Shown piece by piece: positions 53,972 to 61,758 of a DNA stretch of 64,000 nt. Source of the DNA: Bacillota bacterium (lineage in GTDB: Bacteria; Bacillota; UBA4882; UBA8346); NCBI GenBank assembly GCA_023435225.1, contig JAEYRX010000039.1:50690-114689 (forward strand). The letters run 5' to 3'. A program made the position numbers and the translations under genes. The stretch's first letter is position 1. Every line of letters begins with the position of its first letter. A model generated the notes under the pieces. The model had not been told where the DNA came from, searched no databases, and saw nothing but the letters and a program-made list of their open reading frames with translations.

Positions 53972-54098
53972 GACAATGGATGCAGACGGTAGTAATTTAT
54001 GTTGGTTTAGATATTCCGGGCATTTTCATTGTCGAACCCTGCATATATTCACTATTAGTTTTTTGATTCTTTAATAACCTCCGTCAGGCCGGGTTCGA
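53972..54098 (+). promoter_or_regulatory. Structured corA leader with competing pairings
   Basis: Several exact complements lie in this leader: GACAATG (53972) with CATTGTC (54027), ATGCAG (53980) with CTGCAT (54039), GACGG (53985) with CCGTC (54081), and TCGAACCC (54032) with GGGTTCGA (54091). Their order is interleaved and two overlap, so they cannot all form at once, as in a pseudoknot or a switch. It does not match the Mg2+ M-box beyond GGTGAGG at the start. Regulation of corA is inferred only. Confidence 0.45.
53976..54074 (+). CDS. Possible 32-residue leader peptide upstream of corA
   Basis: GGTGAGG is 3 bases before ATG 53976, which opens 32 codons (MDADGSNLCWFRYSGHF and so on) ending in TAA at 54072. 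It lies over the interleaved pairings described for the leader, so translation would affect them. Salmonella corA has a comparable short upstream ORF (corL); homology to it is not seen. It may be a chance frame. Confidence 0.35.
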   Translation: MDADGSNLCWFRYSGHFHCRTLHIFTISFLIL

Positions 54099-54185
54099 TT
54101 CAAGGTACGTGTACGCTTAAAACCATCCCTTTTAGGCAAATACTAAGCAATTATTTATTAAACACCTTGAAAGGAGAAAACGGCT

Positions 54186-55172
54186 ATGATCAGATCTTAC
54201 CTCACTGTTTCCGAAGAACTATCCCAAATTGAGGATTTTTCCGAAAAAGGTATTTGGATTAACATTACTAACCCTTCAGAAGAAGAATTGCTTAATGTTT
54301 CTGTTGAAGGCAAAATTAATCTTGAACTCTTAAGAGCTGCGTTAGATGAAGAAGAACGTTCCCGGATCGCCGTTGAAGATGGCCAACTGTTAATCTTAAT
54401 TAATGTCCCAATCTCCGATCTGGGTAGCGGAAATCTCCTGTATGATACAATTCCGTTAGGTATTATCGTTTCGGAAAATACTATTGTTACCGTATGTTTA
54501 AGGGAAAACCCGGTCTTGACCGAATGTGAGTATAATCGGAACCATTCGATATATACATTTAAGAAAACCAGATTTGTCTTGCAAATACTGTTAAAAACCG
54601 CTTCTTATTATTTGCGTTACCTGAAACAAATTGACCGGAAAACTAATGATATCGAGAATCAACTACACCGGTCGATGAAGAATGAGGAACTCATTAAATT
54701 ATTGAATCTGGAAAAAAGTTTGGTTTATTTCACCACTTCTTTACGGGCTAATGAGATTGTAATGGAAAAGTTACTCCGTTTACAGCTGCGTTCGCCTAAT
54801 GCTAATGTAGACCCGGATACGGCAATGACTACCCAAATTTTGAAGATGTATCCGGAGGATGAAGATTTACTGGAGGATGTAATTACCGAGAATAAACAAG
54901 CGATTGAGATGTGCGAAACCTACAGCAACATTCTAAGCGGTATGATGGACGCTTTTGCTTCGGTCATCTCCAATAACTTGAATATAGTCATGAAATTCTT
55001 AACCTCGGTCACAATTTTAATGGCTTTACCAACCATGGTGGCTAGTTTCTTCGGGATGAATGTGAATCTCCCTTTTCAACATTCTCCTTATGCTTTTATT
55101 ATGACGATTATAATATCGGTGGTATTAACTTTAGTGGGGATTATTTTATTGAGAAGGAAGAATATGATATAA
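54186..55172 (+). CDS. corA: CorA-family divalent cation transporter
   Basis: A 328-residue Mg2+/Co2+ channel. The long N-terminal cytosolic alpha/beta domain ends in a stalk helix, and the C-terminus has two transmembrane segments with the signature YGMN-type FFGMNVNLP between them, then a short basic tail (RRKNMI). Homopentamer in the inner membrane is expected. AAAGGAG precedes ATG 54186 by about 9 bases. It is a single-gene unit with a long, structured leader. Confidence 0.95.
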   Translation: MIRSYLTVSEELSQIEDFSEKGIWINITNPSEEELLNVSVEGKINLELLRAALDEEERSRIAVEDGQLLILINVPISDLGSGNLLYDTIPLGIIVSENTIVTVCLRENPVLTECEYNRNHSIYTFKKTRFVLQILLKTASYYLRYLKQIDRKTNDIENQLHRSMKNEELIKLLNLEKSLVYFTTSLRANEIVMEKLLRLQLRSPNANVDPDTAMTTQILKMYPEDEDLLEDVITENKQAIEMCETYSNILSGMMDAFASVISNNLNIVMKFLTSVTILMALPTMVASFFGMNVNLPFQHSPYAFIMTIIISVVLTLVGIILLRRKNMI

Positions 55173-55187
55173 AGATAAACCCATTAT

Positions 55188-55225
55188 TACCACAGAGACA
55201 CAGAGATCACTGAGGACATAGAGTA
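55188..55225 (+). repeat. 9-base-period tract, single arm
   Basis: CCACAGAGA, CACAGAGAT, CACTGAGGA, CATAGAGTA in 9-base phase after corA; no complementary arm follows. Confidence 0.6.
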
Positions 55226-55285
55226 TTTAAAGAATAAAAATCCAGGTTTGGGAGAAATAAGTAGGAGAATATTTGAAATAGCAAC

Positions 55286-55314
55286 TTGACAGAGGTTATA
55301 GTATGTATTATAAT
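55286..55314 (+). promoter_or_regulatory. Consensus sigma-A promoter for tRNA-Leu
   Basis: TTGACA (55286-55291), a 17-base spacer and TATAAT (55309-55314) are a perfect consensus, 42 bases before the tRNA. Confidence 0.9.
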
Positions 55315-55356
55315 TACTAATGCTTAACAACAACGCATTAAAACAGTTTAATCTTT

Positions 55357-55443
55357 GCCGAAGTGGCGGAACTGGCAGACGCACAGGACTTAAAATCCTG
55401 CGGAGTAAAATCCGTACCGGTTCGATTCCGGTCTTCGGCACCA
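55357..55443 (+). tRNA. tRNA-Leu (TAA)
   Basis: An 87-base class II tRNA with a long variable arm (GCGGAGTAAAATCCGT), acceptor GCCGAAG with CTTCGGC, anticodon loop CTTAAAA (TAA) and encoded CCA. It has its own promoter and terminator. Confidence 0.97.
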
Positions 55444-55450
55444 ATTATAT

Positions 55451-55479
55451 AAAAACCGACTTGAGAAAGTCGGTTTTTT
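55451..55479 (+). terminator. Terminator of tRNA-Leu
   Basis: AAAAACCGACTT (55451-55462) and AAGTCGGTTTTT (55467-55478) form a perfect 12-bp stem with the loop GAGA and a T run. Confidence 0.95.
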
Positions 55480-55489
55480 GCATACTTAG

Positions 55490-55587
55490 GGAAGCGCTGA
55501 TTAATTGAATAAGTGACGATTTTGTGCTTCGCAAAATGCCTAATGCCGCATATTTGCTCGCACAAAATCGGATTAATCAGCGCTTCC
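55490..55587 (+). repeat. 98-bp palindromic element, copy 4
   Basis: Same orientation as copies 1 and 2, flanked on both sides by TTAG. It begins 10 bases after the tRNA-Leu terminator. Confidence 0.9.
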
Positions 55588-55712
55588 TTAGATTGGGAAA
55601 AGAAAACCGGCTAATCGCCCGTTATAATAATATTTAAAAAATATTTAACTAATATCTTCCATTAATTTTAACAATTACACTGTATCATTAGTTTTTGGAA
55701 AGGGGGAATAAT

Positions 55713-55883
55713 ATGATGAGTGAATTAATGGATATTCGCAATAATCTTTTTGAAACCAGACATAAATTGCGAAGATTATGGATTGATAATAATAAAGACA
55801 ATTTCCGGATGCTCGATGTAATCCGGGAGTTGGATGATTTTATCTATACATTTGATAAGTTAATCGATACCCGCAATATATAG
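55713..55883 (+). CDS. Small helical protein, possibly Spo0E-like
   Basis: A 56-residue protein with two predicted helices, LMDIRNNLFETRHKLRRLWID and MLDVIRELDDFIYTFDKLI. The second resembles the S-Q-x-L-D helix of Spo0E-type phosphatases that dephosphorylate Spo0A~P, but the Ser is absent and the turn is longer, so this is a suggestion. AAGGGGG precedes ATG 55713 by 6 bases. A terminator-like stem follows. It is a single-gene unit. Confidence 0.5.
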   Translation: MMSELMDIRNNLFETRHKLRRLWIDNNKDNFRMLDVIRELDDFIYTFDKLIDTRNI

Positions 55884-55917
55884 TCTGTTGACGTTGATAA
55901 TTAAATAAGTTATTGCG

Positions 55918-55949
55918 AAAACCCCATTCTAACCCGGAAAAGGGGTTTT
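55918..55949 (+). terminator. Probable terminator
   Basis: AAAACCCC (55918-55925) and GGGGTTTT (55942-55949) pair perfectly across a 16-base loop, with T residues in the 3' arm. Confidence 0.65.
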
Positions 55950-56031
55950 ATAATATTAATTTGGATTATTGCGTGCTTTTGTGAGGATAATATGGATGTT
56001 GTCTATTAATTCTTACAAAAAGGAGTACGTA

Positions 56032-56325
56032 ATGGCTAAAGAAAAAGAAAAGAACATCGATCCCGAGTTGAATAACAAAGTAACTTTAGACCCGGAGACC
56101 GGTGAAATCAAAGCCGACAAAGCTTTAAAAGATTATACCAATGACGACGACGCCCTTAATCCGGTTTTAAATCGGAAAGGGCAAGGTATAGGCACTCATG
56201 AGGTCGATATCAACAAACAAACCGGCTTGGAGTTAGGGGCTTTAGCTGATCCGGGCGGAGTAGATCCGTCATCGGATCAGAACTTCTTAGAAGACATGAA
56301 GAAACAGATTAAGAAGAATCAATAA
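56032..56325 (+). CDS. Small hydrophilic acidic protein of unknown function
   Basis: A 97-residue protein rich in Asp, Glu, Lys and Asn, probably disordered, with no membrane or signal segment. The centre has TLDPETGEIKADKALKDYTNDDDALNPVLNRKGQGIGTHEVD. No family is recognised. AAAGGAG precedes ATG 56032 by 6 bases, and a strong terminator follows, so it is likely a real gene. Small hydrophilic proteins are common in spores, but nothing here proves that role. Confidence 0.6.
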   Translation: MAKEKEKNIDPELNNKVTLDPETGEIKADKALKDYTNDDDALNPVLNRKGQGIGTHEVDINKQTGLELGALADPGGVDPSSDQNFLEDMKKQIKKNQ

Positions 56326-56340
56326 ATTATCACAGTACGA

Positions 56341-56374
56341 ACAACCACTGACAAAAATCAGTGGTTGTTTTTTT
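56341..56374 (+). terminator. Rho-independent terminator
   Basis: ACAACCACTGA (56341-56351) and TCAGTGGTTGT (56358-56368) form a perfect 11-bp stem with a 6-base loop and a T tract. Confidence 0.95.
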
Positions 56375-56435
56375 ATGTAGTTTAAAGGATTTTTAAGCTG
56401 TTATCAAGAAAATATTACAAAATTTTTCTTTACTG

Positions 56436-56762
56436 GAGAGCACAGAGGCTACAGAGATTTCGATTTACAAATATTAAATTAATTGACTAATATCTTAGCT
56501 CAGGTCGGTAAATACCAACTCACTCTTGCTCTCTTAAAAGAGAGAGTAACCACAAACCTTTGTTGTCTAAAGCCTTATCTGGCAAGAGAACTTCGGCATA
56601 TATTATCCTTGACTGACGGTTCTTAAGACCTCCTGGCTAATGGTTCTCTCCCTCTCTTCAAAAGAGAGGGAGACATAGGAGGGTGAGTTGATTTGTTCTT
56701 CCTGAGTTAAAGATATAGTCATTTTAAATTATTATACTCTGTGCCTCCGTGGTTGAATATAA
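56436..56762. repeat. Nested intergenic repeat: 9-base-period arms enclosing a purine/pyrimidine inverted element
   Basis: The outer arms carry CACAGAGG/CTACAGAGA (56441-56457) and the opposing ACTCTG/TGCCTCCGTGGTT (56737-56754). Inside, CAACTCAC (56516-56523) is exactly complementary to GTGAGTTG (56683-56690), and each inner arm has its own hairpin of CTCTCTT and AAGAGAG. No ORF is supported in the 472-base gap. Confidence 0.75.
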
Positions 56763-56797
56763 TTTATTTGTTATGGCTCATATAGGAGTATTGCCAA

Positions 56798-57862
56798 ATG
56801 AAAACAACAGCACATCAAATCTCAATCCCAACCATTTTGGAAGTGGGAAAAGGAAATCTGCATCAGGTAGGTTCGACAATAGCCCGAAGTGATTTAACCA
56901 ATATCGCCATCTTCTTCGGTAACGGTATCAATAACTTATTTGGCGAAACTATAACCAACTCCATAAAACAATCTAATATCAATATTTTAGGACTCTACGA
57001 AGAAGATGATAATCAGATTGAGAATATGGTTTCCTTGGCTTTTTCCATTCCGGCCAAGACTCAAGCTATTATTGGGGTTGGCGGAGGCAAAGTACTGGAT
57101 GTGGCTAAATATATCAGTTTCCTAAATGGTTTGCCTTTTATCAGTATTCCCACCTCAACTTCTAATGATGGATTTTCAAGTTCGGGCTGTTCTTTATTGG
57201 TCAAGGGACGCCGGAAATCAGTCGGAGCCAAAATGCCCTTTGGTATTATAGTTGATATTGATGTAATAAAAAATTCTCCGGAAAGCTTTATCTTTTCCGG
57301 TATCGGTGATCTGGTTTCTAAGATTACCGCTGTTTTTGACTGGCAGTTTGAAGAAGAAAAAGGTATTGGTTCGGTTAATGATTTTGCAGTGATGATCGCC
57401 AAAAAATCTGTTAACAGCGTAGTCAGAATGGATATTAAGTCTAATATCCGCGATGATTTTTTCCTGAAAGAGCTGGTGGATTCTTTGATTATGAGCGGCA
57501 TCGCCATGGAGATCGCCGGAAACAGCGCTCCCGCCAGTGGAAGTGAACACCTAATCTCTCATGCGCTCGATTCTTTTCTGGAGAAACCTCAACTTCATGG
57601 AGTTCAAGTAGGAATTGCTACTTATATAATGAGTATAGTCCAAAACCACCGGAGCCAAAGAGTTAAGAAATTTTTTGAAGAGACCGGCTTTTTCGACTAT
57701 GTTAAGAGTTTAAAAATGCAGGCAGCGGACTTTCAAAAAGCAATTGAAATCGCGCCATCGATCAAACCGGACCGTCTTACCTACATTCATATAAAAGAGT
57801 ATCAAGAGACAGCAATAAAACTGTTACAGGGAGACCCGGTGTTGAAGGAGATATTGATATAA
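56798..57862 (+). CDS. Glycerol-1-phosphate dehydrogenase-like protein (EgsA/AraM family)
   Basis: A 354-residue member of the iron-containing alcohol dehydrogenase superfamily. The motifs are IIGVGGGKVLDVAKY (NAD), FISIPTSTSNDGFSS (substrate loop), and metal-binding residues in SGSEHLISHAL and LHGVQVGIATY. These match archaeal EgsA and bacterial AraM, which reduce dihydroxyacetone phosphate to sn-glycerol 1-phosphate. AGGAG is about 9 bases before the ATG. It is a single gene; no bacterial PcrB or GGGP synthase is in the window, so its end product is unknown. Confidence 0.8.
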   Translation: MKTTAHQISIPTILEVGKGNLHQVGSTIARSDLTNIAIFFGNGINNLFGETITNSIKQSNINILGLYEEDDNQIENMVSLAFSIPAKTQAIIGVGGGKVLDVAKYISFLNGLPFISIPTSTSNDGFSSSGCSLLVKGRRKSVGAKMPFGIIVDIDVIKNSPESFIFSGIGDLVSKITAVFDWQFEEEKGIGSVNDFAVMIAKKSVNSVVRMDIKSNIRDDFFLKELVDSLIMSGIAMEIAGNSAPASGSEHLISHALDSFLEKPQLHGVQVGIATYIMSIVQNHRSQRVKKFFEETGFFDYVKSLKMQAADFQKAIEIAPSIKPDRLTYIHIKEYQETAIKLLQGDPVLKEILI

Positions 57863-57865
57863 TTA

Positions 57866-58018
57866 TTAGGCAACAGGCAACAGGCAACAGGCAACAGGCA
57901 ACAGAATTGTAAGTTCATTATTTCAAGATGTCAATAAATTTTTTAAAAGTTTTTCGATGTCGATGTTCGATGTTTTTAATTATCAATTCTCAATTGTCAA
58001 TTGTCAATTGTCAATTAA
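57866..58018. repeat. Heptamer-period tracts AGGCAAC x5 and TCAATTG x5
   Basis: Five perfect copies of AGGCAAC (57868-57902) and, about 80 bases later, TCAATTC, TCAATTG x3, TCAATTA (57983-58017). The two words differ and are not complementary. It separates two convergent genes. Confidence 0.9.
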
Positions 58019-58019
58019 T

Positions 58020-58727
58020 TTAATATACCGGATTTAAAACCCTAACTTCACCTCTCTTGACCTGACGGGCAAATGCTAAGCCATCATCCCTGTTACCAAT
58101 AATAGAGCCGTAATGCATTGGAATATAAAAATCCGCATCTATTACTTCGGTTGCTTTAACGGCTTCCGTTACACCCATTGTATATCTGCCTCCAACCGGT
58201 AATAAAGCGATGTTACAATTGACTCTTTGCATTTCCGGTATTAAGTCGGTATCCCCGGCATGATAAATTCTTATATCGTCAATTTGTATAATGTAACCCA
58301 ACCAATTCTTACTATGGGGATGATAAGATTTATTAATATTGTACGCCGGTACTCCGGTAATATGATAATCACCAACCCGGATTGTCTGCCATTCCGTTAA
58401 ACCAATCCAATCATATTTAGCCATATTAGCCGGAACTACAACTTTGGTTCCATCTTTTTGCAGACTTTTTATCATTGCCGGATTATAATGATCATAATGA
58501 CTATGCGTAACTAAAATCAAGTCAGCTTGAGCATAATTTGGGGGAATCTTAACCGGATCAATATAAACTACCTGTCCGGATTTTGAGATTAAAATGAAAG
58601 ATGATTGTCCAAACCAAGCAAACCGGTTATTGATAAATTCCTCAAGATTATCTTCAACCGCAAGTAAAAATGGAGAACTGCATAATAAAATTATTAAGCA
58701 TATAATACCTTTTCTTATTATAATCAT
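58020..58727 (-). CDS. Exported metallo-beta-lactamase-fold hydrolase (UlaG-like)
   Basis: A 235-residue protein with a signal peptide (RKGIICLIILLCSSPFLLAV), so probably periplasmic. The MBL motif is LVTHSHYDHYNP, and later IRIYHAGDTD and FYIPMHYGSI provide the remaining metal ligands. This arrangement is that of UlaG/COG2220 proteins, whose substrates are lactones or phosphodiesters; the substrate is unknown. Start: AGGAG directly abuts the ATG at 58727, so initiation may be weak or at a nearby ATT/ATA codon. It is convergent with the EgsA-like gene. Confidence 0.85.
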   Translation of the reverse strand: MIIIRKGIICLIILLCSSPFLLAVEDNLEEFINNRFAWFGQSSFILISKSGQVVYIDPVKIPPNYAQADLILVTHSHYDHYNPAMIKSLQKDGTKVVVPANMAKYDWIGLTEWQTIRVGDYHITGVPAYNINKSYHPHSKNWLGYIIQIDDIRIYHAGDTDLIPEMQRVNCNIALLPVGGRYTMGVTEAVKATEVIDADFYIPMHYGSIIGNRDDGLAFARQVKRGEVRVLNPVY

Positions 58728-58848
58728 CTCCTAAAATCGAGAAATTGTCAGAGTTTTCTTATTAATTCAATAATTACCTTCTTCTTCCTCCCAATACTCA
58801 AAATATTTTGGGTATTATTAACATAAAAAATATATATTTGTTACTTAA

Positions 58849-58946
58849 GGAAGCGCTGATTAATCCGATTTTGTGCGAGCAAATATGCGGCATTAGGCAT
58901 TTTACGAAGTACAAAATCGTCACTTATTCAATTAATCAGCGCTTCC
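58849..58946 (-). repeat. 98-bp palindromic element, copy 5
   Basis: Opposite orientation (as copy 3), flanked on both sides by TTAA. It lies between the metallo-beta-lactamase-fold gene and the end of spoVR. Confidence 0.9.
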
Positions 58947-59036
58947 TTAAAGACATTTTGTACCCTTATATAAAAATAAAACGGGAAGAATCCCGTTAAT
59001 ATTGCTAATATAATAAGGTAATTTAAGAACGTACTA

Positions 59037-60404
59037 CTAATCATAAACAGTAATTTTTTTGGTCTCACCACAAATCAACCTTTTTTCCGTTCCTTTTACG
59101 CTTGTAATCAGCTCTATTGGTTTTCCCCATAGTTCAACCAAATACTTTAAGGTTTCTCCGGCATAAGTCAACTCCAAATCGCGATCATCATATTCATGTT
59201 CTAAAACCAGAGTATGTTCCTTCGAACTCAAATCCTTGACCTTTATTACCGGAATGGATCCGGTTCCAACATTAGCGCATAAGGTATCACGAATATGCTC
59301 CCAGCCTTTTTCATCAGCAACTTCGGTTACTATGGCTTTATCATCACTGGCATAATACTCAAATAAATGCAATTCCTCACATAAATCGCGAGTGAGATAA
59401 CGCCGGATAAATGACCGATCATTTTCTATCTCTCTAGCCTCAAATATTTTAGTCAACCCAAAACGTTTTTCCAAATCGCTGAAAATAGTAAATCCCATAT
59501 GATAAGGGTTTAACCCGCCTTGATGCGGCCTAATAACTTGATGATGACGTTTTAAAAATTCCAAATGCATATCGGCAGATAACTCTAGATGTTGCAAAAT
59601 CCGGTAATGCCAAAAACTAGCCCAACCTTCATTCATTATCTTGGTTTCAATCTGCGGTAAAAAATATTCAGTCTCATTCCGAATAATTCGTATAATATCC
59701 TTTTCCCATTCCTCTAATTGCCCATATTCAGCGATAAACCAGAGAATATCCTCTTCAGAATCCAGTGGGATCTTGGATAAATTTGGTGAAGGAAGCTCCG
59801 GTAACTTTCCAAAACAGTCCCTTTCCATCTTTCGCTGGTATTCTTCCATCATTCTCTTTTTTTGTTCTTCAATAGACAGCCTTTTTCTCCCAAGTACCCG
59901 GTTCATTTGAAAGCGTAATCCGTGGGCGGCGTCTAGAATACGCTCAACTTTAAAATACCCAATGCTTGGATCTTGGATATAACTGCGAATTCTTTCTGCA
60001 TGATTTTTAAAGTTATCTATAATTAGTTCAGCCCTAGTGGATTGAAACAAACGGTTGTTTTTAAAGAAATCGTTATGACCATAAACATGAGCAATTGTTA
60101 AAATCTGCAATAATAAAGTGTTATCCCGCATCAAATAGGCTAAACAGGGATTGGAGTTAATAACCATTTCATATGGTAAGCCTGATAAATTCAGACGGTA
60201 AAAAGTGTTTAAACGTTCAAAAGCCTTACCATAACTCCAATGCGGGTAATGAGACGGCATCCCGGTATAGGCTTCATAACCTAACATTTCCTCATATGAG
60301 CATATCTCAAACTCCTGCGGATAAAAATCCAACCCGAATTCCCGGGCAGAAGCTTCAATCCGGCTATTCCACTTCTCTAACTCCGCAATCGTAAATTCAC
60401 CCAA
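59037..60404 (-). CDS. spoVR: SpoVR family protein
   Basis: A 455-residue protein required for normal spore cortex in B. subtilis; its biochemical role is unknown. Family motifs include PHWSYGKAFERLNTFYR, IAHVYGHNDFFKNN, NEGWASFWHYRIL and GLNPYHMGFTIFSDLEKRFG. TTG 60404 is chosen: its Shine-Dalgarno (GAAGAAGGTG) is in the end of yhbH, and it starts one base after the yhbH stop. A longer reading from 60485 is in frame but lies inside yhbH. It is the last gene of prkA-yhbH-spoVR. Confidence 0.93.
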   Translation of the reverse strand: MGEFTIAELEKWNSRIEASAREFGLDFYPQEFEICSYEEMLGYEAYTGMPSHYPHWSYGKAFERLNTFYRLNLSGLPYEMVINSNPCLAYLMRDNTLLLQILTIAHVYGHNDFFKNNRLFQSTRAELIIDNFKNHAERIRSYIQDPSIGYFKVERILDAAHGLRFQMNRVLGRKRLSIEEQKKRMMEEYQRKMERDCFGKLPELPSPNLSKIPLDSEEDILWFIAEYGQLEEWEKDIIRIIRNETEYFLPQIETKIMNEGWASFWHYRILQHLELSADMHLEFLKRHHQVIRPHQGGLNPYHMGFTIFSDLEKRFGLTKIFEAREIENDRSFIRRYLTRDLCEELHLFEYYASDDKAIVTEVADEKGWEHIRDTLCANVGTGSIPVIKVKDLSSKEHTLVLEHEYDDRDLELTYAGETLKYLVELWGKPIELITSVKGTEKRLICGETKKITVYD

Positions 60405-60405
60405 C

Positions 60406-61572
60406 TTAATCACCTTCTTCTTGGTCCAACATATCTCGAAGAGCGGGCCAAATATCTTCCCGGCCGGAGATTGATACCAGGGCAAAATTCTGCGCCGTAA
60501 TCTGTTCTTGATAAAGCCTTCGGATAGTGCTGTATCCGGTCATAATCTCACCATAACCGAAGAGGTTGCATACTTCGCATAATTGCCGGGCCAGCTTAAT
60601 GGTTTTATCATTATCTTCATCCCAATTATCACCATCACTGCAATGAAATGCATAAACATTCCAGCGGGCCGGCGGATAGCGTTCCTCAATAATCTGGAGC
60701 GCTTTTTCATAACCGCTACTAATATAGGTACCGCCGGATTCACCTTTATGAAAAAATTCATCCTCGGTGACTTCTGCCGCTTCCGTGGTATGAGCTACAA
60801 AAACCAACTCCACTTGAACATATTTCAACCTGATAAATTGGTATAATAAAAAATAAAAACTACGAGCCAGGTACTTTTTGGTTTGATCCATCGATCCGGA
60901 GGTGTCCATAATGCAAATAACCACCGCATTGGATTCCGGAGTACGTTCATCGCGGATTCGGTGATACCGTAGATCTTCTTCCCTGAAAGGAAACCGTTCT
61001 TCTATCAACTCATCAACCGCTACCTCCGTAGGCTCTTCATTTCGTTTTACACCCTGACGCCGTTTAATTTTTTCAATTACCGCCTTCTTTTTAGCCAACC
61101 GGGGTGGAATTCCTTTGTGTTGATAGCCGCTGCGTTTCTGCTTGGTAATGGTTTCTATTTCGGAGATCTTTTTGCGTTCCATAAAGGGTAGATTAAGATC
61201 GTCAAAAAGATACCCAATTAACTCTTCCAGAGTGATCTCAGTCTCATAAATATCCTCTCCGGGTTCATTTCCGGCTCCTTGACCGCCTTTACCGTTACCT
61301 TCCGGACTTCCCTGGCGAAACACATCGCCTCTTTGTTCCTCGCCGGAACCGGTTCCTACTCCGGGTTGATTTTTCCCATAAATAAATTGATACTCTTTAA
61401 CACTCTTAATAGGAATCTTTACTTTTTTATTACCACTTTGGCCGATAATGCTCTCTTCGGCAATTATCTGCCCTATATTTTTCTTAATTGATTCTTCAAC
61501 CAACTGCCGGTGGCGACGCCGGTCTTCAATCGCCCGCCCCGAATCGCCGGATGACTCACGGAAAATAGCCAT
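60406..61572 (-). CDS. yhbH: DUF444 / sporulation protein YhbH
   Basis: A 388-residue cytosolic protein with a C-terminal von Willebrand A domain whose MIDAS is MDTSGSMDQTKKY, and a glycine-rich linker near residue 75. The N-terminus MAIFRESSGDSGRAIEDRRRHRQLVEESI matches YhbH/YeaH. It works with the PrkA kinase, possibly as substrate or partner. GGGGGGTG is 5 bases before the ATG. A heptamer-period hairpin separates it from prkA. Confidence 0.93.
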   Translation of the reverse strand: MAIFRESSGDSGRAIEDRRRHRQLVEESIKKNIGQIIAEESIIGQSGNKKVKIPIKSVKEYQFIYGKNQPGVGTGSGEEQRGDVFRQGSPEGNGKGGQGAGNEPGEDIYETEITLEELIGYLFDDLNLPFMERKKISEIETITKQKRSGYQHKGIPPRLAKKKAVIEKIKRRQGVKRNEEPTEVAVDELIEERFPFREEDLRYHRIRDERTPESNAVVICIMDTSGSMDQTKKYLARSFYFLLYQFIRLKYVQVELVFVAHTTEAAEVTEDEFFHKGESGGTYISSGYEKALQIIEERYPPARWNVYAFHCSDGDNWDEDNDKTIKLARQLCEVCNLFGYGEIMTGYSTIRRLYQEQITAQNFALVSISGREDIWPALRDMLDQEEGD

Positions 61573-61589
61573 GCCAACACCCCCCTTTT

Positions 61590-61754
61590 ATAATTGACAA
61601 TTGACAATGTACAATTGACAACTATAAAAATCAAAAGAAAAAATGAGAATTGACTTATTTACAGGATTCTATTAATAATTGACCTACTTTTTTATTAAAA
61701 AACTTGATTTCAGTCTTTAATTGCTAATTGTCAATTCTCAATTGTCAATTGCTT
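61590..61754. repeat. Two-arm heptamer-period hairpin between yhbH and prkA
   Basis: ATTGACA repeated at 7-base spacing (61590-61625) faces the complementary TTGTCAA/TTCTCAA words (61718-61752), about 90 bases apart. The intervening DNA is AT-rich. Confidence 0.8.
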
Positions 61755-61758
61755 TTCT

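Noticed and set aside
53941..54185. M-box (Mg2+) riboswitch or tmRNA before corA
   Set aside because: Only GGTGAGG and a GGTTCGATTC-like stretch match; the remaining conserved M-box cores and a tmRNA tag or acceptor stem are absent.
56564..56576. CTAAAGCC inside the nested repeat as another paired-hairpin element
   Set aside because: No apical or basal stem surrounds it and the TTACAGCTGTAA linker is missing; chance match.
57866..58018. CRISPR array
   Set aside because: The repeats are 7 bases long without spacers, and no cas genes are present.
60405..60485. Longer SpoVR N-terminus
   Set aside because: It lies within the yhbH coding sequence and is out of keeping with the family start; TTG 60404 has the ribosome binding site.
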